The position numbers and the translations under genes are program-made. The notes beneath the pieces were generated by a model. The model ran no database searches. It had not been told where the DNA came from and saw only the letters and a list, made by a program, of their open reading frames with translations. DNA of 64,000 nt from Lachnospiraceae bacterium JC7 (GTDB taxonomy: Bacteria > Bacillota > Clostridia > Lachnospirales > Lachnospiraceae), in NCBI GenBank assembly GCA_000513555.1, contig ALYD01000010.1:1-64000 (forward strand). The letters run 5' to 3'. Position 1 is the first letter of the stretch, and each line of letters opens with the position of its first letter. Below are positions 18,496 through 27,989 of this stretch, in pieces.

Positions 18496-19713
18496 ATGAA
18501 TAAAAAGAAAATATGTATAGCCATAACAGTATTACTGCTGGTCCTGAGTGGGTGTTTTATGAATAACAAAAAAGAAAAAACTCCTCAGCCCGCTATAGAT
18601 AAAATGACAATTTATATTGCTTCGGATATTCATTACATTTCACCGGAACTGACAGACAATGGCTTGTTCTTTACAGATCTTATAGAATCCGCTGACGGAA
18701 AGGCAATGCAGTATATCGAGGAAATAACAGATGCTTTTGCTGACCGAATGATTGCCTCAAAGCCTGATGCAGTAATACTTTCCGGAGACCTTAGCTTTAA
18801 CGGCGCCAGGGAAAGTCATGAGAAATTAACAGAAAAACTCAGGGAAATATCTGATGCCGGGATACAGGTACTTGTAATTCCCGGAAATCATGACCTGTAT
18901 TCTAAAACGGCAGCCCGTTTCAGCGGTGATGGATATACTCTGGTTGAAAGTGTAGATGCAGATGGTTTTCTTGAATACTATCATAGCTTCGGATATGACC
19001 GGGCTTTGGATAGAGATGAGAATTCCCTTAGCTATACATATGAACTGAGTCCTGAGTATCTTCTCCTGATGGTTGATGTTAACACCGATAAATCACCGGG
19101 AATTCTCACAGAGGAAACCTTTGATTGGGTAAAGGCACAGTTATCGGATGCAAAAAACTCCGGTAAAAAGGTGATTGCAGTCAGTCATCAAAATGTCCTT
19201 GCCCATAACAGCATCTTTATAGACGGATTTGTAATGGGTGGATATGAGCGCTTATGTTCCCTGTATGAGGAATATGGTGTACTTTTAAATCTAAGCGGAC
19301 ATATGCATATTCAGGATATCAAAACCAGTGATAAAGGTTTTACAGAGGTGGCAACGTCGGCACTTTCTGTCTCACCTTTTCAGTTCGGTGTTCTGGACAT
19401 AGAAGGAAATACACTGGATTATCGAACGGAGACATTATCCTTTCCACATTACGAAGAGGCGAAACAGTTCATGTGGGATGTTTCTTACAGAAAAGCACAG
19501 GAGGGACTTCCTGAGGGATCTTCAGAATTATATGAATACATTGCAGATTTAAATACAGCTTATTTCTCAGGTCATAAAGATGAAATACGATGGAATGACG
19601 ACATCTATGAAAAGGTATGTAAAAATAATGCTTTCTACGGATTATATCTGAAATCAATTAAGGACAATGGGCTTATGGACGAAACCAAATGTACTTTGCC
19701 AAATCTCACATAA
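18496..19713 (+). CDS. Metallophosphoesterase lipoprotein
   Basis: A 405-residue protein with a lipoprotein signal peptide (LVLSGC, Cys20) followed by a calcineurin-like phosphoesterase domain. All blocks are present: ASDIHYIS, LSGDLSFNG, GNHDLYS, SHQN and SGHMHIQ, which supply ligands for a two-metal centre. It should sit on the outer face of the membrane and hydrolyse phosphate mono- or diesters from nutrients or nucleotides. It is monocistronic. Confidence 0.88.
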   Translation: MNKKKICIAITVLLLVLSGCFMNNKKEKTPQPAIDKMTIYIASDIHYISPELTDNGLFFTDLIESADGKAMQYIEEITDAFADRMIASKPDAVILSGDLSFNGARESHEKLTEKLREISDAGIQVLVIPGNHDLYSKTAARFSGDGYTLVESVDADGFLEYYHSFGYDRALDRDENSLSYTYELSPEYLLLMVDVNTDKSPGILTEETFDWVKAQLSDAKNSGKKVIAVSHQNVLAHNSIFIDGFVMGGYERLCSLYEEYGVLLNLSGHMHIQDIKTSDKGFTEVATSALSVSPFQFGVLDIEGNTLDYRTETLSFPHYEEAKQFMWDVSYRKAQEGLPEGSSELYEYIADLNTAYFSGHKDEIRWNDDIYEKVCKNNAFYGLYLKSIKDNGLMDETKCTLPNLT

Positions 19714-19945
19714 CACAATCATCCATCGCACGGGCTGTGGGATGGTTATGAATTGTGAGCAGCATTACATTAAAAAACAGATTCGGCATGTTCTTATGGG
19801 TATATAACCGTTTTATCGCAATTGTCATTTATGATATGATGCTAATATATATTAAATTTGTGCTGATGAAAATATTGTAGTCTGTATCGCAACGAAATAT
19901 GAATTTAAATGTCTGTTCAAAAGCTATATAGCAACGGAGAACACT

Positions 19946-21262
19946 ATGAAAAAAAGAATCCTAACAGCATTAATTGCACTTTCAGTTGTATCAAGTGTCA
20001 TTTCAGGATGCGGAACTACCGATATCCCCATAAGTACCGATACATCTGTCACTGAAACGGAGAATTCTACTCCAAAAGAATCTCCTGCTGACAATACTTT
20101 AACTTCTGTTTCAAAGCTTCCGGAGGCAGATATCAACATGGATTTTAACAGCTCCCTCATCGAATTTATTGAGAACTATGGTTTTCAGGATAAAAACTAT
20201 ATGATATCCCCAACTTCTTTCCGGGCTGCTCTGGCACTGGCTGTTTCCGGTGCCGACAACGATACAAAGAGTGAGCTCTTGAAGGTAATGGGCTTTAATG
20301 ACATGGATGAGCTGAATGCCTGGTACAAGAGTGTCACTGCTTCCATAGATTCTTATGATGAATGGCTGCAAAATGCCAGGAAACAGTTTGAGGAGAATCG
20401 TGAATACTATGGAGATGAAGCAGAAGCTCCTGACGGGGCATTTGATCTCCAGAATTCCATATGGCGGAACACCAAATCAAGCGGAGAGCTGTCAAAGGAA
20501 TACATAAAATACGTCGAAGAAACCTTTGGCGCAAAGGCTGACAATGTTTCTGAAGACAAGATAACTGAAAAGGTAAACAGCTGGATCAACGAAAATACAA
20601 ATGGTCTCATACCTTCCATCAGTAATGACCTTTCATATGCAGACCTGATTCTTGTGAACACCCTGTATCTGAGAACTGCCTGGGTAAATGAGTTCTACGA
20701 TTATGCTACAAGAGAGGGGAACTTTCAGACTCTGGCCGGAAACATTGTAAAAAAGGACTTTATGAAACAGCAGGAGCGTTTCAGATACTATGAGGATGAA
20801 AAAGGCAAGTTCGTCGTCCTTCCGATGAAAGGAGGAATAAATGCTGTTTTTATCCTGGGTGACGTTGATGATATTATTAAAAAAATCCCAGCTGCCTCCT
20901 ATGAAGAAGTTGCTGTTTGTCTTCCCAAATTTGAAACCGAAACTGAATTATCAGATAATCAGCTCCTTAGTTTCTGTAAAGCACAAGGTGCCATGAAGGC
21001 ATTTACCCCTGACGCCGATTTTTCGATAATGAGCCATGAGATGAGCCTTATGATAACTGATATTATTCAGAAAACGAAGATCAAGGTTGACGAAAAAGGC
21101 ATTGAAGCTGCTGCAGCAACCGCAATTCTGATGTTGGAAGGCTGCGCTCCTGATGAAGAACATGAAATAAAAGAGTTTATCGCTGACAGACCATTCAGGT
21201 ACATGCTCCTTACAGACACCGCAGAACCTGAATTGCTGTTCTACGGACAAATCGTTGAGTAA
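19946..21262 (+). CDS. Serpin-family protease inhibitor, lipoprotein
   Basis: A 438-residue protein with a lipobox (VISGC) and a Thr/Ser-rich linker, then a full-length serpin fold. Recognisable parts are NYMISPTSFRAALALAVSGA, LILVNTLYLRTAWVNEF, VDEKGIEAAAATAI (the hinge that permits loop insertion) and ADRPFRYMLL near the C-terminus. The intact alanine-rich hinge points to an inhibitory serpin. The reactive loop is about six residues longer than in alpha-1-antitrypsin and acidic (EGCAPDEEHEIKE). By the usual 17-residue count P1 falls near the Gly-Cys pair, but this is uncertain. It probably protects the cell surface from host or competitor serine proteases. Confidence 0.88.
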   Translation: MKKRILTALIALSVVSSVISGCGTTDIPISTDTSVTETENSTPKESPADNTLTSVSKLPEADINMDFNSSLIEFIENYGFQDKNYMISPTSFRAALALAVSGADNDTKSELLKVMGFNDMDELNAWYKSVTASIDSYDEWLQNARKQFEENREYYGDEAEAPDGAFDLQNSIWRNTKSSGELSKEYIKYVEETFGAKADNVSEDKITEKVNSWINENTNGLIPSISNDLSYADLILVNTLYLRTAWVNEFYDYATREGNFQTLAGNIVKKDFMKQQERFRYYEDEKGKFVVLPMKGGINAVFILGDVDDIIKKIPAASYEEVAVCLPKFETETELSDNQLLSFCKAQGAMKAFTPDADFSIMSHEMSLMITDIIQKTKIKVDEKGIEAAAATAILMLEGCAPDEEHEIKEFIADRPFRYMLLTDTAEPELLFYGQIVE

Positions 21263-21346
21263 GGCCTATCACCATGTGAATGTCAAAACTAAACATCAGA
21301 CCTCTCTGCATTGTAAGGTCATCAATGAAAGAAACCAACAAAATGA

Positions 21347-21394
21347 CAGAACGCCCAGCCTGAGTAAACACAGGTAAGGGGCGTTCTGATTTTT
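21347..21394 (+). terminator. Intrinsic terminator downstream of the serpin gene
   Basis: The arms CAGAACGCCC (21347-21356) and GGGCGTTCTG (21379-21388) are followed by ATTTTTT. It lies between the convergent serpin and SDR genes. Confidence 0.7.
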
Positions 21395-21413
21395 TCTTGT
21401 TTTATATTTCTTT

Positions 21414-22163
21414 TTACTGTGCAGTGTAACCGCCGTCAATCAGAAGATTGAATCCTGTTACAAACTCGTTTTCAATAAGGAAGATGACACCATGTGCGAT
21501 CTCTTCGGAGGTTCCCAGACGTCCGAGAGGGTGAAGAGAGATCAGATATTCGATTCCTTCCTTACCCATTGTGTCCTCGTTCACCATGCCAGTGGTGATA
21601 TAGCCTGGGTTGACAGTATTAACGCGGATGCCGTCCTTTGCAAGTGCCAGTGCAGAAGACTTGGTGAGAATATTTACACCACCCTTTGCTGCATTGTAGG
21701 AAGGAATGATAGGATCTCCCACAAATCCCTCAATTGAAGATGTGCTGACGATTGCTCCGCCCTTGCCCTGCTTCTTCATCTGAATAGCTGCATACTTGAT
21801 GCCGTAAAAAACACCATTGAGATTAATGTCAATGACTTTTCGGAAATCCTCACCGCTCATCTGATCAACCGTTCCCTGAATGCCGATACCTGCATTATTG
21901 AACATAATATCAAGGGAACCAAACTTCTCCACAGCAAAATCAACGAGATTCTTTACTTCTTCTTCATTGCTGGTGTCGGTCTGATGATATACCACGTCCG
22001 GAGAAATCTCTTTGAGCTTAGCCTCAGCCTCAGCACCGCGCTTTGCTCCTCGACCGGAAATGACTACCTTTGCGCCCTTTTTGAGCAATGCCTCTGCAGT
22101 TGCTAAACCAATACCTGAAGTACCACCTGTAACAATCGCTGTCTTACCTTTAATATCGAACAT
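21414..22163 (-). CDS. Short-chain dehydrogenase/reductase
   Basis: A 249-residue classical SDR. It has the cofactor motif TGGTSGIG, NNAG at about residue 89, a catalytic Ser in STSSIEG and YNAAKGG (Tyr and Lys). The C-terminal substrate part ends GFNLLIDGGYTAQ. It reduces or oxidises an unknown alcohol or ketone with NAD(P)(H). The basic residue after the first strand (VVISGRGAKRG) hints at NADP(H). It is monocistronic, so the substrate cannot be inferred. Confidence 0.88.
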   Translation of the reverse strand: MFDIKGKTAIVTGGTSGIGLATAEALLKKGAKVVISGRGAKRGAEAEAKLKEISPDVVYHQTDTSNEEEVKNLVDFAVEKFGSLDIMFNNAGIGIQGTVDQMSGEDFRKVIDINLNGVFYGIKYAAIQMKKQGKGGAIVSTSSIEGFVGDPIIPSYNAAKGGVNILTKSSALALAKDGIRVNTVNPGYITTGMVNEDTMGKEGIEYLISLHPLGRLGTSEEIAHGVIFLIENEFVTGFNLLIDGGYTAQ

Positions 22164-22388
22164 AATATCTCCTTTCTTTTAGTTCGTATTAATATAATGA
22201 TATATTTTATCATTTTTAATATAAATGTGTCGATTATTACGCCGATTGTTCTGCATTATTTGTAAATATTTGCCGAATTAATTCTTAATAACTCCAAAAA
22301 AACTTGGAATTCAGATTTTCAAACAACTAAAATATTCAGTGTAAACTGCCGATATCGATCGGCGCTGTACAGGATTGGAGATGATATT

Positions 22389-22706
22389 ATGAATGCATAT
22401 ATTTTGTTTGATATGGTGATGGCTTCCATCTTCTTTCTGACCGGGTTAATGTTTTATTCATCAAAGGGTAAAGCGGTAAACTTCCTGACAGGCTATAACA
22501 TGAAGTCCCTTGAAGAACGAAAGCATTATGACGAGAATAAGCTATGTAAAGACTATGGAAAAAGGATCATGTTCTGGGCGATACCTTTTTTGACAGGAGC
22601 AGCCATAGACATTATATATACAGGCAGGGGTGTTATATTTGCCTGGATACTATGGACTGTCATGTTCATCTTGTTTATGATTCAAAGATTCAAACGGGAG
22701 AGCTAA
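22389..22706 (+). CDS. DUF3784 small membrane protein
   Basis: A 105-residue protein with three hydrophobic segments. Between the first two is KAVNFLTGYNMKSLEERKHYDENKLCKDYGKRI, the conserved core of DUF3784 proteins common in Clostridia. Function unknown. The stop codon sits inside the loop of the terminator hairpin that separates it from the convergent aguB gene. Confidence 0.75.
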   Translation: MNAYILFDMVMASIFFLTGLMFYSSKGKAVNFLTGYNMKSLEERKHYDENKLCKDYGKRIMFWAIPFLTGAAIDIIYTGRGVIFAWILWTVMFILFMIQRFKRES

Positions 22707-22719
22707 CTCCCGTTTTTTA
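22692..22719 (+). terminator. Intrinsic terminator overlapping the DUF3784 stop codon
   Basis: Arms AAACGGGAG and CTCCCGTTT with loop AGCTAA are followed by a T-run. The loop contains the stop codon, and the 3' end abuts the aguB stop on the other strand. Confidence 0.75.
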
Positions 22720-23598
22720 TTTTCTCTCAGAGATCGCCTTATAGCACTCAGGTCTTCTGTCTCTGAAAAGGCCCCAGGACAGTCTGTCCTCTCTGGTCTT
22801 TGAAAGATCAAATTCTGCTGTGAGTATGGCATCACCTTCTCTGCCGGCCTCCTCAATGATCTCTCCTGTTGAATCTGTGATAAAGCTCTTTCCATAGAAG
22901 CAGAGACTTGATGACTGATTACCGTTTTCGTCACAAGGCTCCACACTCTCTGTACCGTATCTGTTTGCAGCAACAACAGGGATCACATTGGCAGCGGCAT
23001 GTCCCTGCATGACTCTCTGCCAGTGACCTGAGCTGTCTACATTGAGAATAGGCTCACTACCTATGGCTGTAGGATAGAGCAGGATATCAGCCCCCATCAG
23101 AGCCATGCATCTCGCAGTCTCAGGGAACCACTGATCCCAGCAGATTCCTACGCCGACATTTCCGAATCTGGTCTTCCATACCTTGAAGCCGGTGTTGCCC
23201 GGAGTGAAATAAAACTTCTCCTGATAGTAATGATCATCTGGAATATGAGTTTTTCTGTAAACCCCTAGAAGTGAACCGTCGGCATCTATCATAGCCACAC
23301 TGTTAAAGAGCAGCATCTCATCCTGCTCATAAAAGCTTACAGGAATCACAACATTAAGTTCTGCTGCAATTTTTCTAAAATGCTTTACCGCCGGATTTGA
23401 GTCCACACTCTTTGCAAAGCTGTAATACTCATATCTCCTTTCCTGACAGAAATACTGCCTCTCAAAAAGCTCCGGAAGAAGGATGACATTGGCCCCCTTT
23501 GCGGCAGCTTCACGAACAAGCCTCTCGGCATGCTCTATATTTTCCTCAGGAACAGCGGTGCAGCTCATCTGTATAGCTGCAACTTTAACAGAACTCAT
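22717..23598 (-). CDS. aguB: N-carbamoylputrescine amidase
   Basis: Taken as 293 residues from the ATG at 23598 (AAAGGA upstream; MSSVKVAAIQMSC is the family's usual start). It is a nitrilase-superfamily enzyme with Glu in LLPELFERQYFCQ, Lys in VYRKTHIPD and the nucleophile in GVGICWDQWFPE. It hydrolyses N-carbamoylputrescine to putrescine, CO2 and ammonia. It is the last gene of the polyamine operon, directly after agmatine deiminase, which makes its substrate. Together they provide the deiminase route from agmatine to putrescine. Confidence 0.93.
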   Translation of the reverse strand: MSSVKVAAIQMSCTAVPEENIEHAERLVREAAAKGANVILLPELFERQYFCQERRYEYYSFAKSVDSNPAVKHFRKIAAELNVVIPVSFYEQDEMLLFNSVAMIDADGSLLGVYRKTHIPDDHYYQEKFYFTPGNTGFKVWKTRFGNVGVGICWDQWFPETARCMALMGADILLYPTAIGSEPILNVDSSGHWQRVMQGHAAANVIPVVAANRYGTESVEPCDENGNQSSSLCFYGKSFITDSTGEIIEEAGREGDAILTAEFDLSKTREDRLSWGLFRDRRPECYKAISERK

Positions 23599-23624
23599 TT
23601 TGTATTTCCTTTCTTTAAATAATG

Positions 23625-24728
23625 TCATGGACGCGGTATCTGCTGGGTAATGCAGTGAATGTTTCCGCCACCCAGAAGTATGGCCATGGAATCTATGCCC
23701 ACCACTTCTCTGTCATGACAAAGCTCCCTCAGTATGCTGACGGCTCTTTCATCACTTTCTTTATTCTCGCCTCCGAACTGAGGCACCAGAACCACACCGT
23801 TTCCAAAATAAAAATTCACATAGCTGGCAGCAAGTCTCTCACCGGCATCACGGTTATCCTCGCCCTCTTCGAAAACAAGATTCTCGAGATCCTGCTCCTT
23901 CACCAGCACCGGGTTATCCGGTATGGGAAGTTTATGGATCTTCAGTTTACGTCCCTTCGCATCAGTCACGGAAGAAAGATACTGAAGATCTGCCTGTGAC
24001 ATGGCATACTGTGGATCCTCCTTGTCATCGGTCCATGCAAGTACCACCTCGCCGGGAGCGATGAATGTACAGACATTATCAACATGCTCGTTAGTCTCAT
24101 CGTTATAGATCCCGTAGGGAAGCCACAGTACCTTTTCTATGCCCAATGCTTCCTTCAGACGCTCCTCGATCTGTTCTCTAGTCAAATGAGGATTACGACC
24201 CTTGCTGAGAAGGCAGGTCTCAGTCACAAGAAGAGTGCCCTCCCCATCAGTGTGAATGGAGCCCCCCTCCAGAACGAGATCACCGAAATCATAGACATCC
24301 TTATCCAGATGCTCACTAAAAGCAACTGCTGCTGCATCATCCTTATCCCAGCTTGCATAGAGACCGTCAACTTCCCCGCCCCAGGCATTGAACTTCCAGT
24401 TGATTCCCCGGATGACTTTCCCATTCGTTACGAAGGTAGGGCCAATGTCTCTGGCCCAGGCATCATCCGTTGGAATCTCAACTACTTCTGCCATAGCTCC
24501 AAGTCTCTCCGAGGCCTCATGAAGATGCTCTCTGTCGGCAAGGAACCAGACCTTTTCATGTTCAGAAAGAGCTTTTGCGATAGCACAGAATGCGTCCTGT
24601 GCACTCTTCGGGTCCTTGCCCCAGCTGCCCGGACGAACAGGCCACACCAGAAGTGTACCTTCATGCGGGGCATACTCCGCCGGCATATAAAAACCATCAG
24701 AGGATGGCATCGATTCTTTAATGATCAT
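23625..24728 (-). CDS. aguA: Agmatine deiminase
   Basis: A 367-residue member of the peptidylarginine deiminase superfamily (PAD_porph type). Recognisable are MPAEYAPHEGTLLVWP at the N-terminus, DDAWARDIGPTFV, LEGGSIHTDGEGT, and the C-terminal GGGNIHCITQQIP, whose Cys is the nucleophile. It converts agmatine to N-carbamoylputrescine plus ammonia. Its position between nspC and aguB, with speA at the head of the operon, gives a complete arginine-to-putrescine path. Confidence 0.93.
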   Translation of the reverse strand: MIIKESMPSSDGFYMPAEYAPHEGTLLVWPVRPGSWGKDPKSAQDAFCAIAKALSEHEKVWFLADREHLHEASERLGAMAEVVEIPTDDAWARDIGPTFVTNGKVIRGINWKFNAWGGEVDGLYASWDKDDAAAVAFSEHLDKDVYDFGDLVLEGGSIHTDGEGTLLVTETCLLSKGRNPHLTREQIEERLKEALGIEKVLWLPYGIYNDETNEHVDNVCTFIAPGEVVLAWTDDKEDPQYAMSQADLQYLSSVTDAKGRKLKIHKLPIPDNPVLVKEQDLENLVFEEGEDNRDAGERLAASYVNFYFGNGVVLVPQFGGENKESDERAVSILRELCHDREVVGIDSMAILLGGGNIHCITQQIPRP

Positions 24729-24740
24729 ATGTATTATACC

Positions 24741-25868
24741 TCACGACAACCTGTTCTTGAAATCCTCATAGCCGAAACTTCTGACCGTCTCCACACTTCC
24801 GTCACTGTGCATCAATGCTATATCCGGAAGGGGCATGCCGTTAAATGTGTTGTTCTTCACCATGGAGTAAATGGCCATATCCTCGAAGGTGAGTACATCC
24901 CCGATCTCCGGCATCTTATCAAAAGAGTAATCTCCTATTACATCTCCCGCAAGACACGTCCTGGCCCCGAGACGGCAGGTATACTTCTTTTCACCAGCTT
25001 CTCCCCCATCCCTAAGAGGAGGACGGTAAGGCATCTCCAGAACATCCGGCATGTGACAGGCTGCAGAAGCGTCAAGAATAAGTATCGGCAGTGTATTATC
25101 AACTATATCGAGGACCTTTGTATAGAGGTACCCTGCATTAAGGGCGATGGCCTCTCCGGGCTCCAGATATACTTCCACATCATATGTCTCTTTAAGATGG
25201 AGTATGGTCTTTTTAAGAAGCTCGATGTCATATCCCGGTCTCGTAATGTGATGTCCGCCGCCTAAATTCACCCACTTAGCCTCACGAAGATATGAGCCGA
25301 AGTGCTCCTCAACGTAGGCCACTGTGTCCGCAAGAGGCGCCGCATCCTGCTCGCAGAGTGTATGAAAATGTATTCCCTCAACTCCCTCAGGCAAATGCTC
25401 AGGCATGTCCTTCTCTCTTATTCCGAGACGTGATCCGGGAGCACAGGGGTCATAGATCTCATGGCCCTCCTGAGTAGAGAACTCAGGATTTATTCTGAGC
25501 CCGACGCTTACTTCGGCCTTTTCCCATATTGGACGATGAAGCTCCAGCTGTTTCAGTGAATTAAAGCTTATATGGTCGCAGATCCTGCAGATCTCCTGCA
25601 TTTCTTCCTCCGTATATGCCGGACAGAATACATGATTCTCCCCCTTCATCTCCTCATAAGCAAGGCGGGCTTCGAAAAGCCCGCTGGCAGTTGCTCCTGA
25701 AATATACTGTGAAATGAGCGGATAGATCCTGAACATGGAGAATGCCTTCTGGGCCAGCAGAATATGACAGCCCGTAGACATTTCCACGTCCCGAAGTATC
25801 GAAAGATTTCGTATGATGGCCTTTTCATCCACCACATATACCGGTGTTTTTAAATCCTGTATGTTCAA
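24741..25868 (-). CDS. nspC: Carboxynorspermidine/carboxyspermidine decarboxylase
   Basis: A 375-residue PLP enzyme of the alanine-racemase fold. TPVYVVDEKAIIRNLSIL and LAQKAFSMFRIY carry the PLP Lys region; GLRINPEFSTQEGHEIYDP and NLGGGHHITRPGYD are hallmarks separating NspC from diaminopimelate decarboxylase. It removes CO2 from carboxyspermidine to give spermidine. Translation probably begins at a TTG with GGAGTAAGAA just before it, 3 bp after the dehydrogenase stop. It acts right after the CASDH encoded upstream. Confidence 0.92.
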   Translation of the reverse strand: MNIQDLKTPVYVVDEKAIIRNLSILRDVEMSTGCHILLAQKAFSMFRIYPLISQYISGATASGLFEARLAYEEMKGENHVFCPAYTEEEMQEICRICDHISFNSLKQLELHRPIWEKAEVSVGLRINPEFSTQEGHEIYDPCAPGSRLGIREKDMPEHLPEGVEGIHFHTLCEQDAAPLADTVAYVEEHFGSYLREAKWVNLGGGHHITRPGYDIELLKKTILHLKETYDVEVYLEPGEAIALNAGYLYTKVLDIVDNTLPILILDASAACHMPDVLEMPYRPPLRDGGEAGEKKYTCRLGARTCLAGDVIGDYSFDKMPEIGDVLTFEDMAIYSMVKNNTFNGMPLPDIALMHSDGSVETVRSFGYEDFKNRLS

Positions 25869-25871
25869 TTC

Positions 25872-27131
25872 TTACTCCACTGTTGCCGGATTCTCATCAA
25901 CTACCCATGGAAGGCCGAATCTGTTAAGCATATCCATGTATGGATCCGGATCAAATTCATCTGTTGTGAGGGCTCCGCGTTTGTTCCAGATGCCGCTTGC
26001 CACAAGTGCTGTTCCGATCATGGCAGGCACACCTGTTGTATAGCTGATGGCCTGGCTCTCAACCTCCTTATAGCACTCCTGATGATCGCAGACATTGTAA
26101 ATGTAGATGGTCTTTTCCTTGCCATCCTTGATTCCTGTGAAGATACAGCCGATGTTTGTCTTTCCAACTGTTCTTGGTCCGAGGGACGCAGGATCCGGAA
26201 GCAGTGCCTTCAGGAACTGGATAGGAACGATCTTCTGTCCGTTGAAGTCAACAGGACTTGTGGAAAGCATTCCTACGTTCTCGAGACACTTCATATGTGT
26301 GAGATAGCTCTGTCCGAAGGTCATGAAGAAACGGATACGCTTAACTCCCGGAATGTTCTTTGCGAGAGCCTCGATCTCCTCATGATGAAGAAGGTACATA
26401 TCCTTCTCACCAACCTCAGGGAAGTTGTATTCACGCTTGATGGACATGGCAGGGATCTCTACCCAGTGTCCATCCTCCCAGTAGCTACCCGGAGCACTTA
26501 CCTCACGAAGGTTTACCTCAGGATTGAAGTTTGTTGCGAATGGATATCCATGATCGCCGCCGTTGCAGTCAAGGATGTCAATGGTGTGGATCTCATCGAA
26601 GTAGTGTTTCTGGGCATAGGCTGTAAATACGCTGGTTACGCCCGGATCGAAGCCTGTTCCTAAGAGTGCTGTGAGACCTGCATCCTTAAATCGCTGATCG
26701 TATGCCCACTGCCATGAATAGTCAAAGTAGGCTGAGAATCCCAGCTCCTTGCAGCGCTTCTCGTAGATCTTTCTCCACTCCGGATCATCAGTATCCTCAG
26801 GCTCATAGTTTGCTGTATCAACATAGTGAACACCGCACTCAAGGCAGGCATCCATGATGGTGAGATCCTGATATGGAAGTGCAACGTTAAGTACCACATC
26901 CGGCTTGTAGGAATTGATGAGTGCCTTTACGGCTGAAACATTGTCCGCATCAAGCTCTGCGGTAGTCACAACTGTGGATGTCTTTCCTTCGAGCTTCTCC
27001 TTCAGCTCGTCACACTTTGATTTTGTTCTGCTTGCGATGCAAAGCTCGGTGAAAATGTCACTGTTCTGACAACATTTGCGGATCGCTACCTGTGCAACTC
27101 CGCCGCATCCGATAACAAGTAATCTGCTCAT
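25872..27131 (-). CDS. Carboxy(nor)spermidine synthase (saccharopine dehydrogenase-like)
   Basis: A 419-residue NAD(P)-dependent enzyme of the saccharopine-dehydrogenase family. It opens with LLVIGCGGVAQVAIRKC, a Rossmann motif, and contains ALLGTGFDPGVTSVF, typical of carboxynorspermidine dehydrogenase (CASDH). It condenses aspartate semialdehyde with a diamine (putrescine here) and reduces the imine to a carboxypolyamine. Its start overlaps the speE stop by ATGA, so translation is coupled; GAGGAGG precedes it. The following nspC supplies the decarboxylation step. Agmatine as alternative amine acceptor is possible. Confidence 0.9.
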   Translation of the reverse strand: MSRLLVIGCGGVAQVAIRKCCQNSDIFTELCIASRTKSKCDELKEKLEGKTSTVVTTAELDADNVSAVKALINSYKPDVVLNVALPYQDLTIMDACLECGVHYVDTANYEPEDTDDPEWRKIYEKRCKELGFSAYFDYSWQWAYDQRFKDAGLTALLGTGFDPGVTSVFTAYAQKHYFDEIHTIDILDCNGGDHGYPFATNFNPEVNLREVSAPGSYWEDGHWVEIPAMSIKREYNFPEVGEKDMYLLHHEEIEALAKNIPGVKRIRFFMTFGQSYLTHMKCLENVGMLSTSPVDFNGQKIVPIQFLKALLPDPASLGPRTVGKTNIGCIFTGIKDGKEKTIYIYNVCDHQECYKEVESQAISYTTGVPAMIGTALVASGIWNKRGALTTDEFDPDPYMDMLNRFGLPWVVDENPATVE

Positions 27132-27988
27132 ATCTTATCTTCCTCCTCAAGTAAAAGATCTTCTACATAACGTGGCAGCATGAAGGAGCCGCCATGCATA
27201 TTTGTTGTATAGTACCAGGTTTTAATGTTTCTCCCGTTCCATCTCTCTGCATCGAAATTTTTCAGAGGATGGTACTTCTTGCTGGCAAAACCGAAAAGCC
27301 AGTAACCTGCCGGGCAGGTGGGAATATGTGCCTGATAGACACGATTTATGGGGAAACTGCGGAAGGCCTTTCTGTGCATGGCGCGGCAGGCTTCCTCGTC
27401 AACATCGAAGAAGGGGCTTCCGTGCTGATATACCATGATGCCGTCTTCATGAAGGGCACGGAAACAGTTTCCGTAGAACTCCTTCGTGAACATGCCTGCG
27501 GTATGTCCCAGAGGATCTGTACAGTCGTTAATGATGAGATCGTACTGATCCTGTCGTGAACGTAAAAATCTAAGACCGTTTTCGTTATAGATCTTTACCC
27601 TAGGATCCTCCAGTCCGCAGGCATTGTCAGGAAACCACTCCTTACATACATCGATGAAGAGCTGATCCTCTTCCACCACGTCTATCTCTTCGATCTCCGG
27701 ATAGCGGGATAGCTCTCTGGCAACACCGCCATCTCCTCCGCCTATGACCAGAACCTTTTTCACTCCGGGATGGACCGACATGGGAACGTGGACGATCATT
27801 TCATCATAAACAAACTCGTCTGCCTCCGAGAATATGACGCTTCCGTTTGAAACCAGGAAACGTCCGAATTCCGGGGAGTGAAAAACGTCGATGCGCTGAT
27901 ATTCGCTCTCACCGGAAAATAACTGCCTGTCCACGCGGATAGACATTTTCACATTATCCGTGTGAAGCTCTTCAAACCAGAATTCCAT
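27128..27988 (-). CDS. speE: Spermidine synthase (aminopropyltransferase)
   Basis: Taken as 286 residues from the ATG at 27988, one nucleotide after the speA stop, with AAGGAGG about 11 nt upstream. It has the spermidine synthase fold: MEFWFEELHTDNVKMSIRV, VLVIGGGDGGVARELSRYPE and NDCTDPLGHTAGMFTKEFY. The enzyme normally transfers an aminopropyl group from decarboxylated SAM to putrescine. No SAM decarboxylase gene is in this window, and the operon also carries the SAM-independent CASDH/NspC route. speD may be elsewhere, or this SpeE may work on another acceptor such as agmatine. Confidence 0.9.
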   Translation of the reverse strand: MEFWFEELHTDNVKMSIRVDRQLFSGESEYQRIDVFHSPEFGRFLVSNGSVIFSEADEFVYDEMIVHVPMSVHPGVKKVLVIGGGDGGVARELSRYPEIEEIDVVEEDQLFIDVCKEWFPDNACGLEDPRVKIYNENGLRFLRSRQDQYDLIINDCTDPLGHTAGMFTKEFYGNCFRALHEDGIMVYQHGSPFFDVDEEACRAMHRKAFRSFPINRVYQAHIPTCPAGYWLFGFASKKYHPLKNFDAERWNGRNIKTWYYTTNMHGGSFMLPRYVEDLLLEEEDKI

Positions 27989-27989
27989 A

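Noticed and set aside
24084-25265. 393-codon plus-strand ORF
   Set aside because: It lies antisense to aguA and nspC, whose motifs are certain; the protein is low-complexity Arg/His/Cys-rich shadow sequence.
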